Below, piece by piece: positions 1-12,272 of a DNA stretch of 64,000 nt. The stretch lies in NCBI GenBank assembly GCA_038380795.1, contig CM076267.1:17281501-17345500 (forward strand). Reading direction: 5' to 3'. Numbering within the stretch: position 1 is the stretch's first letter; every line of letters starts with the position of its first letter. Source of the stretch: Pyrocephalus nanus. Taxonomy: Eukaryota; Chordata; Aves; Passeriformes; Tyrannidae. The notes beneath the pieces were generated by a model. That model worked only from the letters and a program-made list of their open reading frames with translations. It was not told the origin of the DNA and made no database searches. The position numbers and the translations under genes are program-made.

Positions 1-600
1 AGGGGCGCCCCCGCCGCATGGAGACACAGGACCAAGGGGCGCAGATGGAGCCGCTGCTGCCCACGGTACGGCTGCCGCAGCGCGGCCCCGGCCGGGGGGG
101 AGCGACGCGCCCCGCGGGAAGGCAGCCGGGGAGGGGGGCGCAGGGGGCCGTCTGCCCGCCTGCCTGTGCCGAGCATCGCAGCCGGTTTCTCGGTGTGTGG
201 GGAAACAGGTTGGCTCGCTCCGGTGCCGGGAGATGCTGCGGCGGCGGGAGTGCCTGGGCGCCAGGATGCTCGGGGATGGAACGGCGTGCGTGCGTGCGTG
301 TCCCGCCGGGGCAGGCACCCTGCCCTCCGGACCCCTGCCTCAGACATCTCCTTTCCCTCGGTACCCGCTTTCTCCGCATCCTCCTGCCTCCGACATCCTC
401 TTTCTCAGGTTGTCCTTGCCCCCCGGCGGTGGGGCGGTGCAGGGGAGCGAGCACCTGTGGGCTGCCCCGTGGAAATCCCGCTACGGGGCCGGGGCTGGGG
501 TTGTGTCTGAAGGTCCCTGGCCCTCCTCGTTTGCAGACCGCAGAGGAATCTGCTGAGGGCTGGCACTGACACAGCAAGGTCTGCCTCCCGCCGGATCCCG
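1..600. promoter_or_regulatory. SLC4A10: CpG island spanning SLC4A10 exon 1 and the start of intron 1
   Basis: The first ~600 bases are GC-rich and dense in CpG, in sharp contrast with the AT-rich DNA after about 750. This is the usual state of a vertebrate CpG-island promoter. It includes an SP1/KLF-type GC box (GGGGCGG, 431-437), a TGCG tandem tract (about 284-300), and G-runs at 94-100, 128-131, 133-138, 143-147 and 485-500 on the non-template strand. Only 17 bases lie upstream of the start codon, so the core promoter and transcription start are probably left of the window. The exact island borders are estimated by eye. Confidence 0.85.
18..65 (+). CDS. SLC4A10: SLC4A10 coding exon 1 (N-terminal 16 residues)
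   Basis: The 48 coding bases give METQDQGAQMEPLLPT. This matches the known N-terminus of SLC4A10 (NCBE/NBCn2), except that mammals have I-K where this sequence has T-Q at residues 3-4. SLC4A10 is a plasma-membrane sodium-coupled bicarbonate transporter, with or without chloride exchange, that extrudes acid in neurons and choroid plexus. The exon encodes the start of its cytoplasmic N-terminal domain. The first ATG is chosen because it reproduces the family start. It has G at +4 but C at -3, so its Kozak context is only moderate. A second in-frame ATG (Met10, 45-47) has a similar context. The exon ends ACG|GTACGG, a phase-0 donor that departs from consensus at +4 and +6. Reading on past 65 in the same frame stays open to 569, but this is intronic read-through. 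The frame joins without a break to the exon at 56370. Confidence 0.93.
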
Positions 601-1315
601 GGCTCTCCGTGTCGCAGTTTCTTGTGCTCAGTCGTGGAGCTGGTGATGTGTGGGGTTATTGTCGTCTGCGGGGTACGCAGTGCACCTTCACCTCAGAGCC
701 TGGTGCGACTGCACATCTACGCTTGGGCAGCCTTTCTCTTGCAAATAGGAAAGGGGTCAGTTGATGGGGAACTTTTTATATCATTAGATCAGTAGGGACC
801 CTCTTTCCTGCCAGGCCTCTCCCAAACAGAGGGTTGCAGACACACAGAAGGTTTTAAGTCTGGTTGTTGATCTTGATCTCATGCTGAGATTCTGTTTGTG
901 AATGGTGGTTCCTGACTTACACAGGAAATCTGTCTGGGGCAGGGAAAAGTCTCTCATGTACATACACAAGTGTCTGACTGTGCGTACACATCCCTGTCAA
1001 CACACTGCATAGGTCTGTAGAGGCTTTGCTGCTCCTGAAATGGCTGAGTGTTAGCACAACGAGCTGCACAACACTGACAAAGCTTGAAAGAGACAAGTCT
1101 CAGCTGCTGCAGGTTGATGAGATGCACTCATGGCAAGCCCATTTTTCATAGGGTCTGTTCCCATCATCTGTTGACATGGTCCATTTTGCAATCCGGTGGC
1201 AGGTTGCTACACAGTGTGAGGTTATCTCTGGCATCTTCTTTCTCCTTGTGGCAGAGACAGTTTTTCCCATTGGTCTCTGGATCCCTTTAATGAATCCTAA
1301 TTCCTATTACTTGCT

Positions 1316-1425
1316 GCTCTCTCAGTTTCTGACACTGGAGAGTCCTGTTGCTTTCACTGACAGGCTTTCTGCTCTCTCAGTTTCTGACACTGGAGAGTCC
1401 TGTTGCTTTCACTGACAGGCTTGCT
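1316..1425. repeat. 55-bp tandem duplication, two nearly identical copies
   Basis: Copy one is 1316-1370 and copy two is 1371-1425, directly adjoining. By eye they differ at one base (T at 1368, G at 1423). Near identity in intronic DNA implies a recent duplication, or an assembly duplication. The unit starts GCTCTCTCAG and contains a run of CTGACA-type words. It does not resemble a known mobile element. Confidence 0.93.
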
Positions 1426-1875
1426 GCTGAGTTCCTTTCTTTAGAGAGACAATTAAGTGTAAACCCAGTTTCTACCTGTAGTTCACGATCGTGATTCCGT
1501 GGAAGGCTTAGTCCTCAGTGTTTCACACCAATGCAGTAGTCTGCAGTCAGTAGCAGTCTCCCTCTTGCTCATACCTTGCTAGTCAATGTGCTGGTCTCGC
1601 TTTGTTAGTGTGTGTTGTCTTTGTGCAATGGCCACTGCACTGGGAGTCAGAGGAGAGGAGTCAGCTATCAGGAGGCACAACACACAGGATTGCCTTGTGC
1701 TGTCTGGCTTTAAGTTTTGTTTCTCCAAGGCTGTGCCCAATAAAAAAGACTGTTGCTGTGGCTGAGAGGAGTAAAGAAGATAATATTTTTTGTGAGCCTA
1801 TGAGGGGAGAATTGTCCCTTGTTTCCTCTGCAGCCCTGACTGGCAGAACCCTGCCCTGATGCAGTACCTCTCTGC

Positions 1876-1910
1876 AGAGCTGCAGGTCCCTGTCCGTAGA
1901 GCTGCAGGTC
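1876..1910. repeat. Short direct repeat of 13 bp at 22-bp spacing
   Basis: AGAGCTGCAGGTC occurs at 1876-1888 and again at 1898-1910, with a 9-bp spacer. CAGTAC (1862-1867) and GTACTG (1912-1917) flank the pair as a short inverted repeat. It is probably a small slippage product. Confidence 0.8.
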
Positions 1911-1925
1911 AGTACTGTTGATTGC

Positions 1926-4900
1926 TAACTTTGTATCCTGGTTCTCACCTCCATTTACTACAGCTGACTAGTTAAATTTTGTTTGCTTCAAGTAGGGAAG
2001 GGAGACTTCTCCATCCAATATATATTGTGGCATGTTCTCTTTCTCAGTTGTCTCTTAGTCTCCCTGTGTCTGAGAAGGCCTGTGCAGCTCCAAAAAGCAA
2101 CATTGTTTTTCTGCCACAATAATGGTAAAGGCACAGCTGCTTCAGACTTCAAGATTTCTCAGTCCTGGTGGTGTTTTCTCTGTGTATCAAGCAATAAAGT
2201 GTGTGTATGTGCTCTGCCAGCCTCAGCCTGTCTGATGTCTAGAGCCCTGCGTGTGGTAAGGCAGAAATAGCTTTTACGTGATGGGAGTCTTTTACCTGGA
2301 GACATGACAGCGTTTAAGGACCAGGAATTGGTGCTAACTTCAACACTGTTAGTCTGGGAGGTAATGTTGTGACACACCTTCAGAGGACTTCTGTTTTGGA
2401 GATCAATCCTCATCTTGACTGGAAACAAACAGAACAGAAATGCAAGCTGGGAAACGAATACAGGTCTGTTCCCAAGTGTTGTCCCAGTTCAGTGGGCTCT
2501 GGGTATGAAGGAAAAGGCTCCTAGCAGAGTTTGTTTCCTTCAAGGGTTAGTCTAAGGGCTTTGGTGTATGCAGTAGATTTGATTTTTATTTTTGGTGAAA
2601 CTGTAACACATGATATGTTTTAATTGTTATTTGTAGTAAAAAGATAGCGAATGTAGTCCTTGAATAATTTTATCTTCTAATGGTGCTCAGAGATTGTGAA
2701 GCCTCAATATAATTTCCCACCAAAATCCCACAGTCTGTACCAAGTGGAATCTATTTTTAGTCTAGTGTTAGTCACATGTTGTTTCTAATTTATTATGTGA
2801 GCTTTTAATTAAAACCCTCAATCTCTAGCAACTTGCATACTAATAAAATACATTGTTGCTCATGGTTTTGGGGAGTTAAATAATTTGCTTGTCAGTTTCC
2901 TGTCACTCCTTTTTGAAAACAGGTCTTACACAGCAACAACACCTTTGTTAGCAGTTGTGCTAAGGGGTTTTTTTTGCAGTGTGGACAAATTTTGATGAAA
3001 ATTTTTAAAAATCTATTGCAAGTTATCTGTAATATTGTAGAAAAATTAAAAAGGAAATTGTTCACCTGCATACAATTTTTTAAAACTGCTCTTGAAAATG
3101 CAAATAAAGTCTTAATTTGTATTGTTCAGTACATATACTAATTTGGTAACAAAATGCAGACTTGCATGCTTTCAGTATCATCTAATGGTTTATTTATCAG
3201 TCGTCAAGTATATTTTTTCAGTGATTATTCAGAGTGCTTTAAAATAGTTGTGAGTAATTGAAAGATTGCTGAGGAGTCATCGTTTGTTTACAGAACAGGA
3301 GAAACAATCTGCAGGTCTATACAAAGATCTTCTATTGATTTCCTTTCAGAGAACCAGATATTACTGGTTTGGCTGTGTACATGTCTACCTGATTGCATAT
3401 AAATTATTTTACAAGTTGTCACTTTATTGTGACTTTATTGGCAATTTATTCATAGCACAAGTTCGTATTTGTTTCTGTACACTCTGGATCTCTTGTAGGC
3501 AAGTCAAAATTGGATTTCACAAGAGGGTTGTCGTCTGACAGAGGTTTGATATTTTGGAAATAAGGAAGATATACAGACAAAGTGCAGATATTTTTACTAA
3601 CTATGTTTGTTTGGTGTGTTGTTTTCCTGTGTTTTCTGAAGGCAACAGTAAACCCCTTATATGTAAAGTGTAATTGACTTTTCCACATTCTTTCACCCTC
3701 CTCATTCGGTTTTAAAATTCAAAAGCTGTTTAACTATATTTATTTGTTTATTTATTTTTCAAATCTAGTAGATAAAGGGCCTTAAAGCCTGACATTGCTG
3801 AGCTATATATAGATATTGTATATGCTTGTGCAGTAGTATGGTATGGTATGTATGCTCTAGGTAAGATCTGTGTGTATCAAGAGTACTCTTGCTGCTGCAA
3901 ATGGCACACAGTTATTGCTACTTAGGAGCTCAGTATGTGGGAGAATGGTGTAGCAAGATCTTGGGTAGTAACTATTTTTAATGTAGCAGGTGAGTGTGGG
4001 AAGCTGCTTACACTAACAGGCCAAATTCTTTTGCTTTTGTTATTGCTGAGTGGGACCTCTGATGAGACTTGAAGATGAAATGTATTGCTCATTGTGCGAA
4101 GGGATGGCAGAGCCTGACCCCACGGTTTGTATAACAGTACTAATTCCCAGTTCACTTCACCAAAATGTAGCATTATAGCAACAGTTAAGGCAAGTTTATG
4201 GAGACTACAGGAATGTTGTGATTCTTTTAGAAAAATACAGAGGCAGTATTACATTCTCAAGACAATGGCATTATTGAAAATAAAACCCTAAAACATAATT
4301 GTAGGTATAAATTTAGGACTGAATTGCTGCTTTGGGTATTTTCTCTTTTACTGCCTGATTCCAACTTGTGAGTGAAAAGAAAGGACAATTTTTCCCGGGA
4401 AAATGCTAGAATGAAATGAAGTAACAATCAAATAATAACAACGAAATAATAACAACAATCAAATAATAGTAACAAAATATTTATTTAAGTTCCCCTCCCT
4501 CCTCCTTATATTTTCCAGTGTCATAATTAAAAAAAAAAAGTATATATGGATCATATAGTATGCTGTCGTGTTATTGTTTAAGAATAATTGACAGCCTGGT
4601 AGATATCTGTGCAAAATTAAGAAAAAGTGTGAATACTGTGCGGAAATCATCCCACTTCAATGCATCTATGTCTGCTTTGAGTTCTTCCTACAAAGTCTAC
4701 TTGTTAAATATATGCTTTCATTTTCCACTGCTAATAATTTCATCTTTCTACTTTCTCCTTTGGAAAAAATATAGAATCAATTCTAAAATAAAATTCTTCC
4801 ACTGACAACTTTTAATGCTTCTTAAATAAGTAATGTTTACAGCTTCAGTGGATGAGAGAGCTTAAGCAGGTGAGGGAACACTTAATCCACTGTAAAGCAT

Positions 4901-5804
4901 CTTGGACAATTAGTTGTGTGTCAGATACGAGAAGAGAGCCACAGGCATTGCATGTTCCTTTCATATATTCAGATCTGCTATGTAAAAAACTCAAACTACT
5001 GAAGATCATACCCATGTGACTCCCTTTGCAATAATAATAATAATGCCATTTTTATGTCATGCAAATTGATGGAGGACTGATATGTTCAACATAATTTTCA
5101 ATGTTGATGAAGTTTAAAAGTTATTCTCATGAAATGAAAAATAAGTGTAGTATATTTAAAGATGATTAAAATCCACCCTTGTTCTACAAGGTTGTTTATT
5201 TAGGATAGACAAGGTGAAAGTTGGAATAGATGATAAAGGCTATTCCTAAAAATAGAAGAAATGTCTTGGGGGAGAAAAAGAAGTTACAGGGTGAAATGAG
5301 GGTAAAATTGAGAGAGTGGAGATTTGTGCAAACTTGAAGAATCGAGGACATTATGGCTGACTGGTAGGAAAGGAAAGGAGGAGCTGATTAAGTTTCATGG
5401 GTAAAGAATATAGGGACAGAAGCAGGAAAGCCAACTTATGCCTTTGTGCAGTTGGGGCAAAACAGTATCTTGAATACTGAATCTTCTGTGTCTTCGCTGG
5501 TTTCCCTGTTCACCTACTTAGAGCCTTTTCACTTTGTTTAAATAGCTATTTACGAGACATTGCAAAGTTGCTAACAAATAAATATTGAAACTCAGTAGAG
5601 ATGTGAAAGATAAGGTCAATATTTGCAAATTCTCAATTTTAATCAAACCAGGAAATTGCTGCAAAAAAATTGGCACATTAATGTATTTAGGAGAAATGAA
5701 GTCTTTAAGGTACATGAGCTAATGTTTGACATTTGTAAAGTATTAGTTGATTAATACAGTACTATGTGCGTGTTTTAAGAAATGATAGAGCAATTCAAGA
5801 AGAA
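1926..5804. other. Intronic stretch, nothing recognisable
   Basis: AT-rich intron 1 DNA. It contains short simple tracts: a TATGG run near 3837-3852, AAT/AAC-rich tract near 4425-4475 and ATA repeat at about 5030-5044. I see no exon, RNA gene or identifiable mobile element. Open frames here are short and show no family resemblance. Confidence 0.6.
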
Positions 5805-6160
5805 CAACAAAGATCAGCATGGGCCTAAAAATATGAAAGAAGATTTGAAGGAACTAGGATTCCTGAGACTGAAGACACACACATTTGGTATGTAAAGGGC
5901 TGTTGCTGCAAAAAGGACTAATTTCTTTCTTGTATCTGTACTGAACAGGAAACAATGAAAATATTATGGGACAATATTAAAAGGAAGTTAAGAAAAGCTG
6001 TCTAATGCTAAAAGTAATGTAACAGTGGAACAAATTGTCTAATATGTTTGTGTAACCTGTATTAACTGTCTGTAAGAATAAGACAATTATTGCTGCTTTA
6101 GAGCTGAGTGGTAGGCTAGAAGACCTCATAACATTTCTTACAATCCTATCATTCTGTGAA
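5805..6160 (+). mobile_element. Degraded CR1 LINE fragment
   Basis: The stretch about 5810-5875 follows the CR1 pattern of a weak leucine-codon-rich region ending in GGAACTAGGATT. The end at 6105-6160 follows the CR1 3' terminus: a GGCTAGAAGACCTC-like segment, then CAATCCTATCATTCTGTG in place of the usual ATTCTATGATTCTATGA. The centre is too diverged to align by eye. The orientation is the same as the gene. This is an old copy, and the left border is approximate. Confidence 0.6.
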
Positions 6161-9100
6161 AAGGGCTCACTTTTGTCTTTTTAGCACAAGTATGTTATAG
6201 ATGGATGATGTACAATCTGAGGAGAAAGAAGCAGTTTATCTGGATTATAAATTTTGATACCCTCATTTAAGACCACCTGAATCCTGAATTTAATATAAAT
6301 ATTTACATTTACTATAAGTACATTTAAAGAGTAGGTTAAAAAGATAGAGGCCTACTGTTCATCTGTTTTGTCTCAAGCAGGTTTTAAAACCACATAAAAA
6401 TACAAAATGCAACATTATTTATGATTTTATATCTGTAAAATGCTAAATCTTAAATGTAGGTTTTTAAGCTGTTGTGGAATCCTCTTGACTTTTTAGTAGC
6501 CTGTGTGCATCAGTGGGGCTGCAAGAAAGTCCAGGACAGGTTTCACTGGAAGAAATCACTGTAGCTGTCACACTCAAAAGTGCCAGAAAGTATTGCACAT
6601 TTGTGTTGCATTTTGGAGAGAGATTGGGATCATTTTGCGCTTTTTTGTGGAGACTTTTAATAAGAGTAGCCAAAGTGCTGTAAATTAAAAAAACCCCACT
6701 GATCTGAAGCCACTGTTCTGGAGAGTAGTTCCAGATATCAGTCACTAACAATTGCACTAGGTTCTCTCTAGAGGCATTCTTAGTCACTGAAGCTTTGTAA
6801 GGATGGAAAAAGGATCAAACCATGCTATTGGATCCTGGTAAGAATAGAAAATAGATACTTAAACTGTAATTAGTCTGGCAAACCATGCCATGAAATAGAG
6901 TAGCAAAATGCCATGTCTTTTCTGGAGAAGAAGATCATATATACATGTAAACTTCCATTTCAACATATGTGTGTAAGGGTTTTACTTTAGAAGTGAGCAT
7001 CCGTAAGCAAGAAGGTGATTTCACGTCTAATCTTTCCCACTGAAAACTTTGTAGAGATTATGTGGTATTAAAGATGTTCATAGTGTTGTAAACATGAATA
7101 GAAAATAAAGGCACAATCAGGGAGATTGTATGTAATTATTAGGTGCTTTGGATTCTTTTTTTCACTGGTACTGACTAGTAATTTTCATATTTTTTCTTTA
7201 TAAAATCAAAGAATAGCATCGACAGGGGAGTAAGAACTTCAGGGTTGTTCTTTCCTCTTAAGCATTTTAATATTGAGGTTCAGGAAAATGCCACTGGTAA
7301 ATTTGAATAATTGGATTTATGGTTATAGAATGCAAATTAGGAATTAAAAAGGGCTACATTACATTGATGTGCTCAGTGTTTGTAAGAGTCAGTAGAATTT
7401 TAAGTTTTGTGTTTTGTTGGTGGACAAATCAGCTTCTGAATAGTAAAGTGAAACTGTTTAATTCTGTAAAGCTATATTTCTGCTGTAAAATGAAGCAGAA
7501 AACAAAGTGTAATTCCCGGATAAGATCTCCTAAATCTGATTGGACCAACAATGCAATTAGTAAATTTGAGCTAGAATGTATTTTTAAAAAGAGGATTTTG
7601 CTTTCAACATCTATCCATCTATCCATCTGTTTATCCATATCTTTGGAGCCAAACAGCAACCCTATTAGTCGTGTCAAACCTCCTTACAAAGTAAGATGTG
7701 GATTTTTTTTTTTTTAAATTTGAAAATGTAGACTGAAAACATGCAGAAAAGTATGAGAGTTTTCTATTTGGAATTAAGCAGCATAATCATGCCTAAAATC
7801 TGCTCAAGTAAGTTCCCAAAGTTCCCATGTGATGATCAGTAAAGTCCAATGGCATATCTAGAAATGTGAATCTTTTTTCAAGGCCCAGCTCTGTAGAGTT
7901 GAAGACATCATTCTCAGTCTTGTTTAGTTATTTAGTCTGCTTTTCTCATAAGACAAAACCTGTTACAAGAACTGTAAAATTAAAATGAACCTTGAGCTTT
8001 TAGCTAAATCAATAAATTACATTTTCTGCTGAATGTAGGAGGTGGTTATTTTTCATTTGGACTGCAGCTAAGTGGTGATAATGATGAGAATTGGAATGGC
8101 ATGTATTAATCACTCATTTGCTCTGGAGATTTATCCTTTACCTTAGGATTCAAGTTTGAGCTTGTAGATACACTGTTCCCAAAGACTGCTAAATAGCCGT
8201 GCAGAAGTGGTTGAACCACTGTAGTCTTTATTAATAAAAAAATTTTTCACCTCTTCTGCCCAATGGGATAATGGATAAAGTTTGATATCACCTACTAAGA
8301 ATGCAGAAATTGTGCTACCAGCATCTCAGTTATATTAATGCAAAATTGAAAAGATTGCAAGTTTATGAGCTGAAAATTCGTAAGGAAGAGGATATATTCT
8401 CCTGGTATACTCTATAGCATGAAGAATGTTATAAAAATTAAAATTTGCTATTGCCTGTGGAATAGTCTGTGGCATTTGCCTACCTTTGAATTGGTGAAAA
8501 TGGGAGTAACCTGTACTCACTTTCAGAAAAATACTTTAGGAGTTTCTTTTAATCATTTTTGTGACCTATTTAAGTAGGTACCAAAATAGAACCAGAGTGT
8601 CCCAGAACAGTACATTATCGTTCTAGCAGAAGGCATATTATACATGTTAGTATTTTAAAAGAATTCGTAGAATAAAATTAGTGTTCCCTTCAACCCCCTC
8701 ACTCTCAAATCTGTGCAGCAGCTGCTGACAGCCATCTTAATGCTGTTCCTCAAAAATATCTTCCAGTTCTTTTGAGACTACTGCTACCTTGTTTGAGACT
8801 CATATATGTTTCAAAAGTATCATCACCAATACAAATGTTCGTGCCATGTCTGCAAGGCTACTGTCTTCTGAGATCTTAACATACCTTACTTTTTTCAGAA
8901 AATTTTATAACTTAGACTGTAACCCATATTATGCATATCCTTCAGTCATTGTTATCCTTTCCTTTTATTTGAAGAGAAGATAGAAATTCTCAACCATAAG
9001 AGTTGACTGACTATATAATTATCTTTTAGAAAGCTTCCACTTTATTATGTTTTTTCTCTTAATGATTGTATTATAGTGAAATATTTAACTGTGTCCACCT

Positions 9101-12090
9101 GTTTTTACAGCAGCCTTATAATAGCTTTTGAAATTAAATGTGGCAATGAGCTGTAAAAGCACTCATAAAGCTGTGTTTCATACTCATCCGAGAATCTTCT
9201 CATGTGAAAATTCTAATAAAAGGTGAATTTTATGTCTTTTTTTGAGAGAAGAGGAACATGCTTTCAAAAATACCATTAAGCAATGCAGAAGCCTTTGTAC
9301 TTACCCTCACCAATTTCATAAAAAGGAGGTTTTATTGTAGCTGCATGTTCACCTAATCTGGAATCATTCAGATACTTCTCTCATAAAAGACAAAAGAGGA
9401 AAACGTTAAAGATTTTAAAGAAAATGTCACATTCAGTTTTAGAGATGTTTTTCAGGGATCTTTAGTTTGTGTAGTTTGATTGTGTTCATTTCACTTTGTC
9501 TTGCCTAAAAGTTCAAGGCTCTGTGTCTGCTGTCTCTGAACTGATTTACTTTGGCCAGCAAATGCTTGAACATTTTTTCCTATTTGCCCAGCCATAACTA
9601 TGGGTAGGAGAGAGGTTTCTAAACATTAGGCGGTATTGTCCAGGGAAATGGAACTTCAGTTACCTCTGGAGTGGAGAAGACCCATTTGTGACTTGAAAAC
9701 CAATTTGAGAAGACCAATATTTGTGATTCATGATTTTTTCCCCCTACTTTTCTGTCTAGTGTTTCTACATTGGTCAAATTTGGGCAAAAATAATAGAAGT
9801 AGCAGAAGCCTTTTTGCCTTGGAAAATATCAAGTCACTGAAGACTGAGCATGCACTGGCGTTCTGCTGACCGAAACAGGATTGTGGAGGAAAAGAATTGT
9901 TTTGGAGAACTGGGCATCTCCACTCTACCACTGTACCCATGATGAGGGTACTGCCCCAGGAACTGTATTCCCATTAGCAGATACGATGAGATTATACATA
10001 GTAACAGGATTATAGCTCACACATTACAGCCAAACAACCCCAAATCTCAAAGCCACCTTACTGTGCTTTCTTCCCCCAAATTTCTCCATAAATAAAAAAC
10101 TTGTTAATGTATGTATGTCTATGGAAAAAGTTAAGCTAGAGGGAGCAAATGGAACTTCACCAAAGAGTATAGCGAAGAAAAATTTGGAAATATTGAAGAC
10201 ATCTAATGAAAGTTTTGATAATAATATGTAAAAGTGCAAATGTGTAAAACTTGACTAAAATTTTTTGTTTGTTCTTCTGTGAATGACTCAGACTTACATA
10301 ATCCAATCTTGTGCACATTCATGTCACATGTCTTAGGTAGTTCAACATAAAGAATGTAGGCTTTGATGAAGCACCCAATATAGGATCTGAGAAAGTCTGC
10401 TGGGCAAGCAGTGCTCTTGCTCTGAAATAAATTTTTTTTGATCCTAAAATATTGAACACTTTCCAAAAGTGGTCTGATATTTAGAGAGCTCATCCTATAA
10501 ATGATGTTTCAATGACAGTGTTAGAAATAGGAAATCTCTGCAAAACCAGTTCTTTGTGACTCTTAGGCTACTAAAATTGCTAATTTAACACTCATCAGAA
10601 GTCATGAATTATTTCATGTTTCTTTGTGTCTGTGTATTCTCCCTTGGATTACATACAAAGGATGGCTGTACAAAAAAACTGCTGCAAGGTAGTCAAGGCA
10701 GACAGAATCAGAGTCTTCTCTTCAAATACCTTAGCTGCATGCACTGACCTTGCATAAATGCAAGGTAGGTTTACCCTTGATAAAACTGAGCTAGTGTGCT
10801 TCATGCTTGGCATCACGTAGGAATAAACACAGTAAAAATAAAGAATATTAAAGCATGGTTAAGGTGCTGTAAATGAGCTATCAGGTTTAGGGGGTGTATT
10901 TTCTGAGTATTTATTTAGGAAAAAAATTGTGTGAACATTTTGGGATGAGGACTGTGATTTCATTCTGGGTGGATGCAGGGTCTGTCACACAGTGATCTGG
11001 GTCCATGACTGACTTATTCAGGAGCTAGGACAGTACACAAATGAGTAATAAGCCTGTTGATTAGCATGATTGCAAACAATTTATTTCTTAGAATGCAGAA
11101 ATCTACTTATTTTCTTGAAGTTACTCTCGTGACTGCTTATGAAAATTACTGAGCTATTGCAGCATAACCCTTTTGACTGTAATCACATGAAATGCTATAA
11201 GAGTGCAAATATTGATAGTTATAAATTGTGAATGGATAGAATTAAAAATACCTCTCAGTTTGTACTTCTTTTTTTTCTTTTTTTTTTTTTTTTAGAATAA
11301 GAAAACTTCTAATTTTCATGACAAAACAAATAGAAAATTTTATGGAATAGGGGAAGTGCTTTTTTATGGATATGAAATTTAAAAATTCTAGAAGATTATG
11401 ATTTATCTTGTTCAAATACTGTAACCCAGAGACTTTTATTCTACCGTCCGCTATAATTTTATCTTTGAGTATCAAATTTTTCATTTCACAGTGATTGCTG
11501 AAATAACTATTTATACAGTACTTCCATTATGAATGTTTTTTAAAAAGTAAAAAAGTAATTAAAGTAAGTCTGGGAAGATTGTCTTGAGCAAAAACAAATG
11601 AATTGATAAATGATCTGTGCAAGGTGTAATATGGTATTGTTAATGCTTTACAGTTTTAGTAGAGGTTTTAATAACTTATTCCTAAGAGTGGGTTTAGTTC
11701 TGCTGCTGATATATTTTATATAGGAAAATAATGTCAATTTAGAGTTGTTATGACTGATTTATGTGGTTTGTTTTTTTTGTTTATTTGTTTGTTTGTTTTG
11801 AGGTTGCTTTTCTTTTTTACAGTGCATAATAAATTGTTTATTTTCCTGCTAATATTTAATATTTCTCCAGCAGGCTTTTCTTGTATATTTAGAAAGGGTG
11901 TGTTTTCTGTGTCTGCATATGCAAATATGAGAATGCATTTAATTCTAATGGCAATAGTTTTTAAAATTTCTTCCTGGTGGCAAATACGCAATTCAGTTTA
12001 ATGGGTTCAGCTTTCAAGAAATACAAGACTAAGTAAATTTTCCTAAAAATTTGTTATTAGTACTGTATTTTAGTACTGGTTGTACTCCAT
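6161..12090. other. Intronic stretch, nothing recognisable
   Basis: AT-rich DNA with an imperfect CTATCCAT tract (about 7608-7637), a T-run at about 7703-7714, a pyrimidine tract at about 11268-11295 and a TTTG tract near 11767-11800. No exon, RNA gene or clear mobile element is visible. Confidence 0.6.
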
Positions 12091-12272
12091 TTCATAGAAC
12101 TGCAAAATGGTTTGGGTTGGAAGGGACCTTAAAGATCATCTTGTTCCAACCCCCCTCCCTTGTGCTGGGACATCTGCCACTAGACCAGGTTGCTAAAGCC
12201 CCATCCAACCTGGCCCTGCCAGGAATTGGGGCATCCACAGCTTCTCTGGGCAACCTGTTCCAGTTCCTCACA
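12091..12272 (-). mobile_element. CR1 LINE 3' fragment, antisense to the gene
   Basis: On the + strand it reads as the reverse complement of the CR1 3' end: TTCATAGAACTGCAAAATGG, then TTGGGTTGGAAGGGACCTT AAAGATCATC, then the familiar ladder of words for narrow 'CCAACC' and 'GGGCAACCTGTTCCAG' blocks. It is 5'-truncated, as CR1 copies usually are, and ends about where 'TTCCTCAC' gives way to unrelated DNA. Its modest divergence suggests an age intermediate between the copies at 5.8 kb and 16.3 kb. Confidence 0.92.

Noticed and set aside
18..569. 183-codon open frame starting at the SLC4A10 ATG
   Set aside because: Only the first 16 codons are exon. The frame then crosses a GT donor whose next exon is unmistakable at 56370. 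The rest is chance read-through of CpG-rich DNA.
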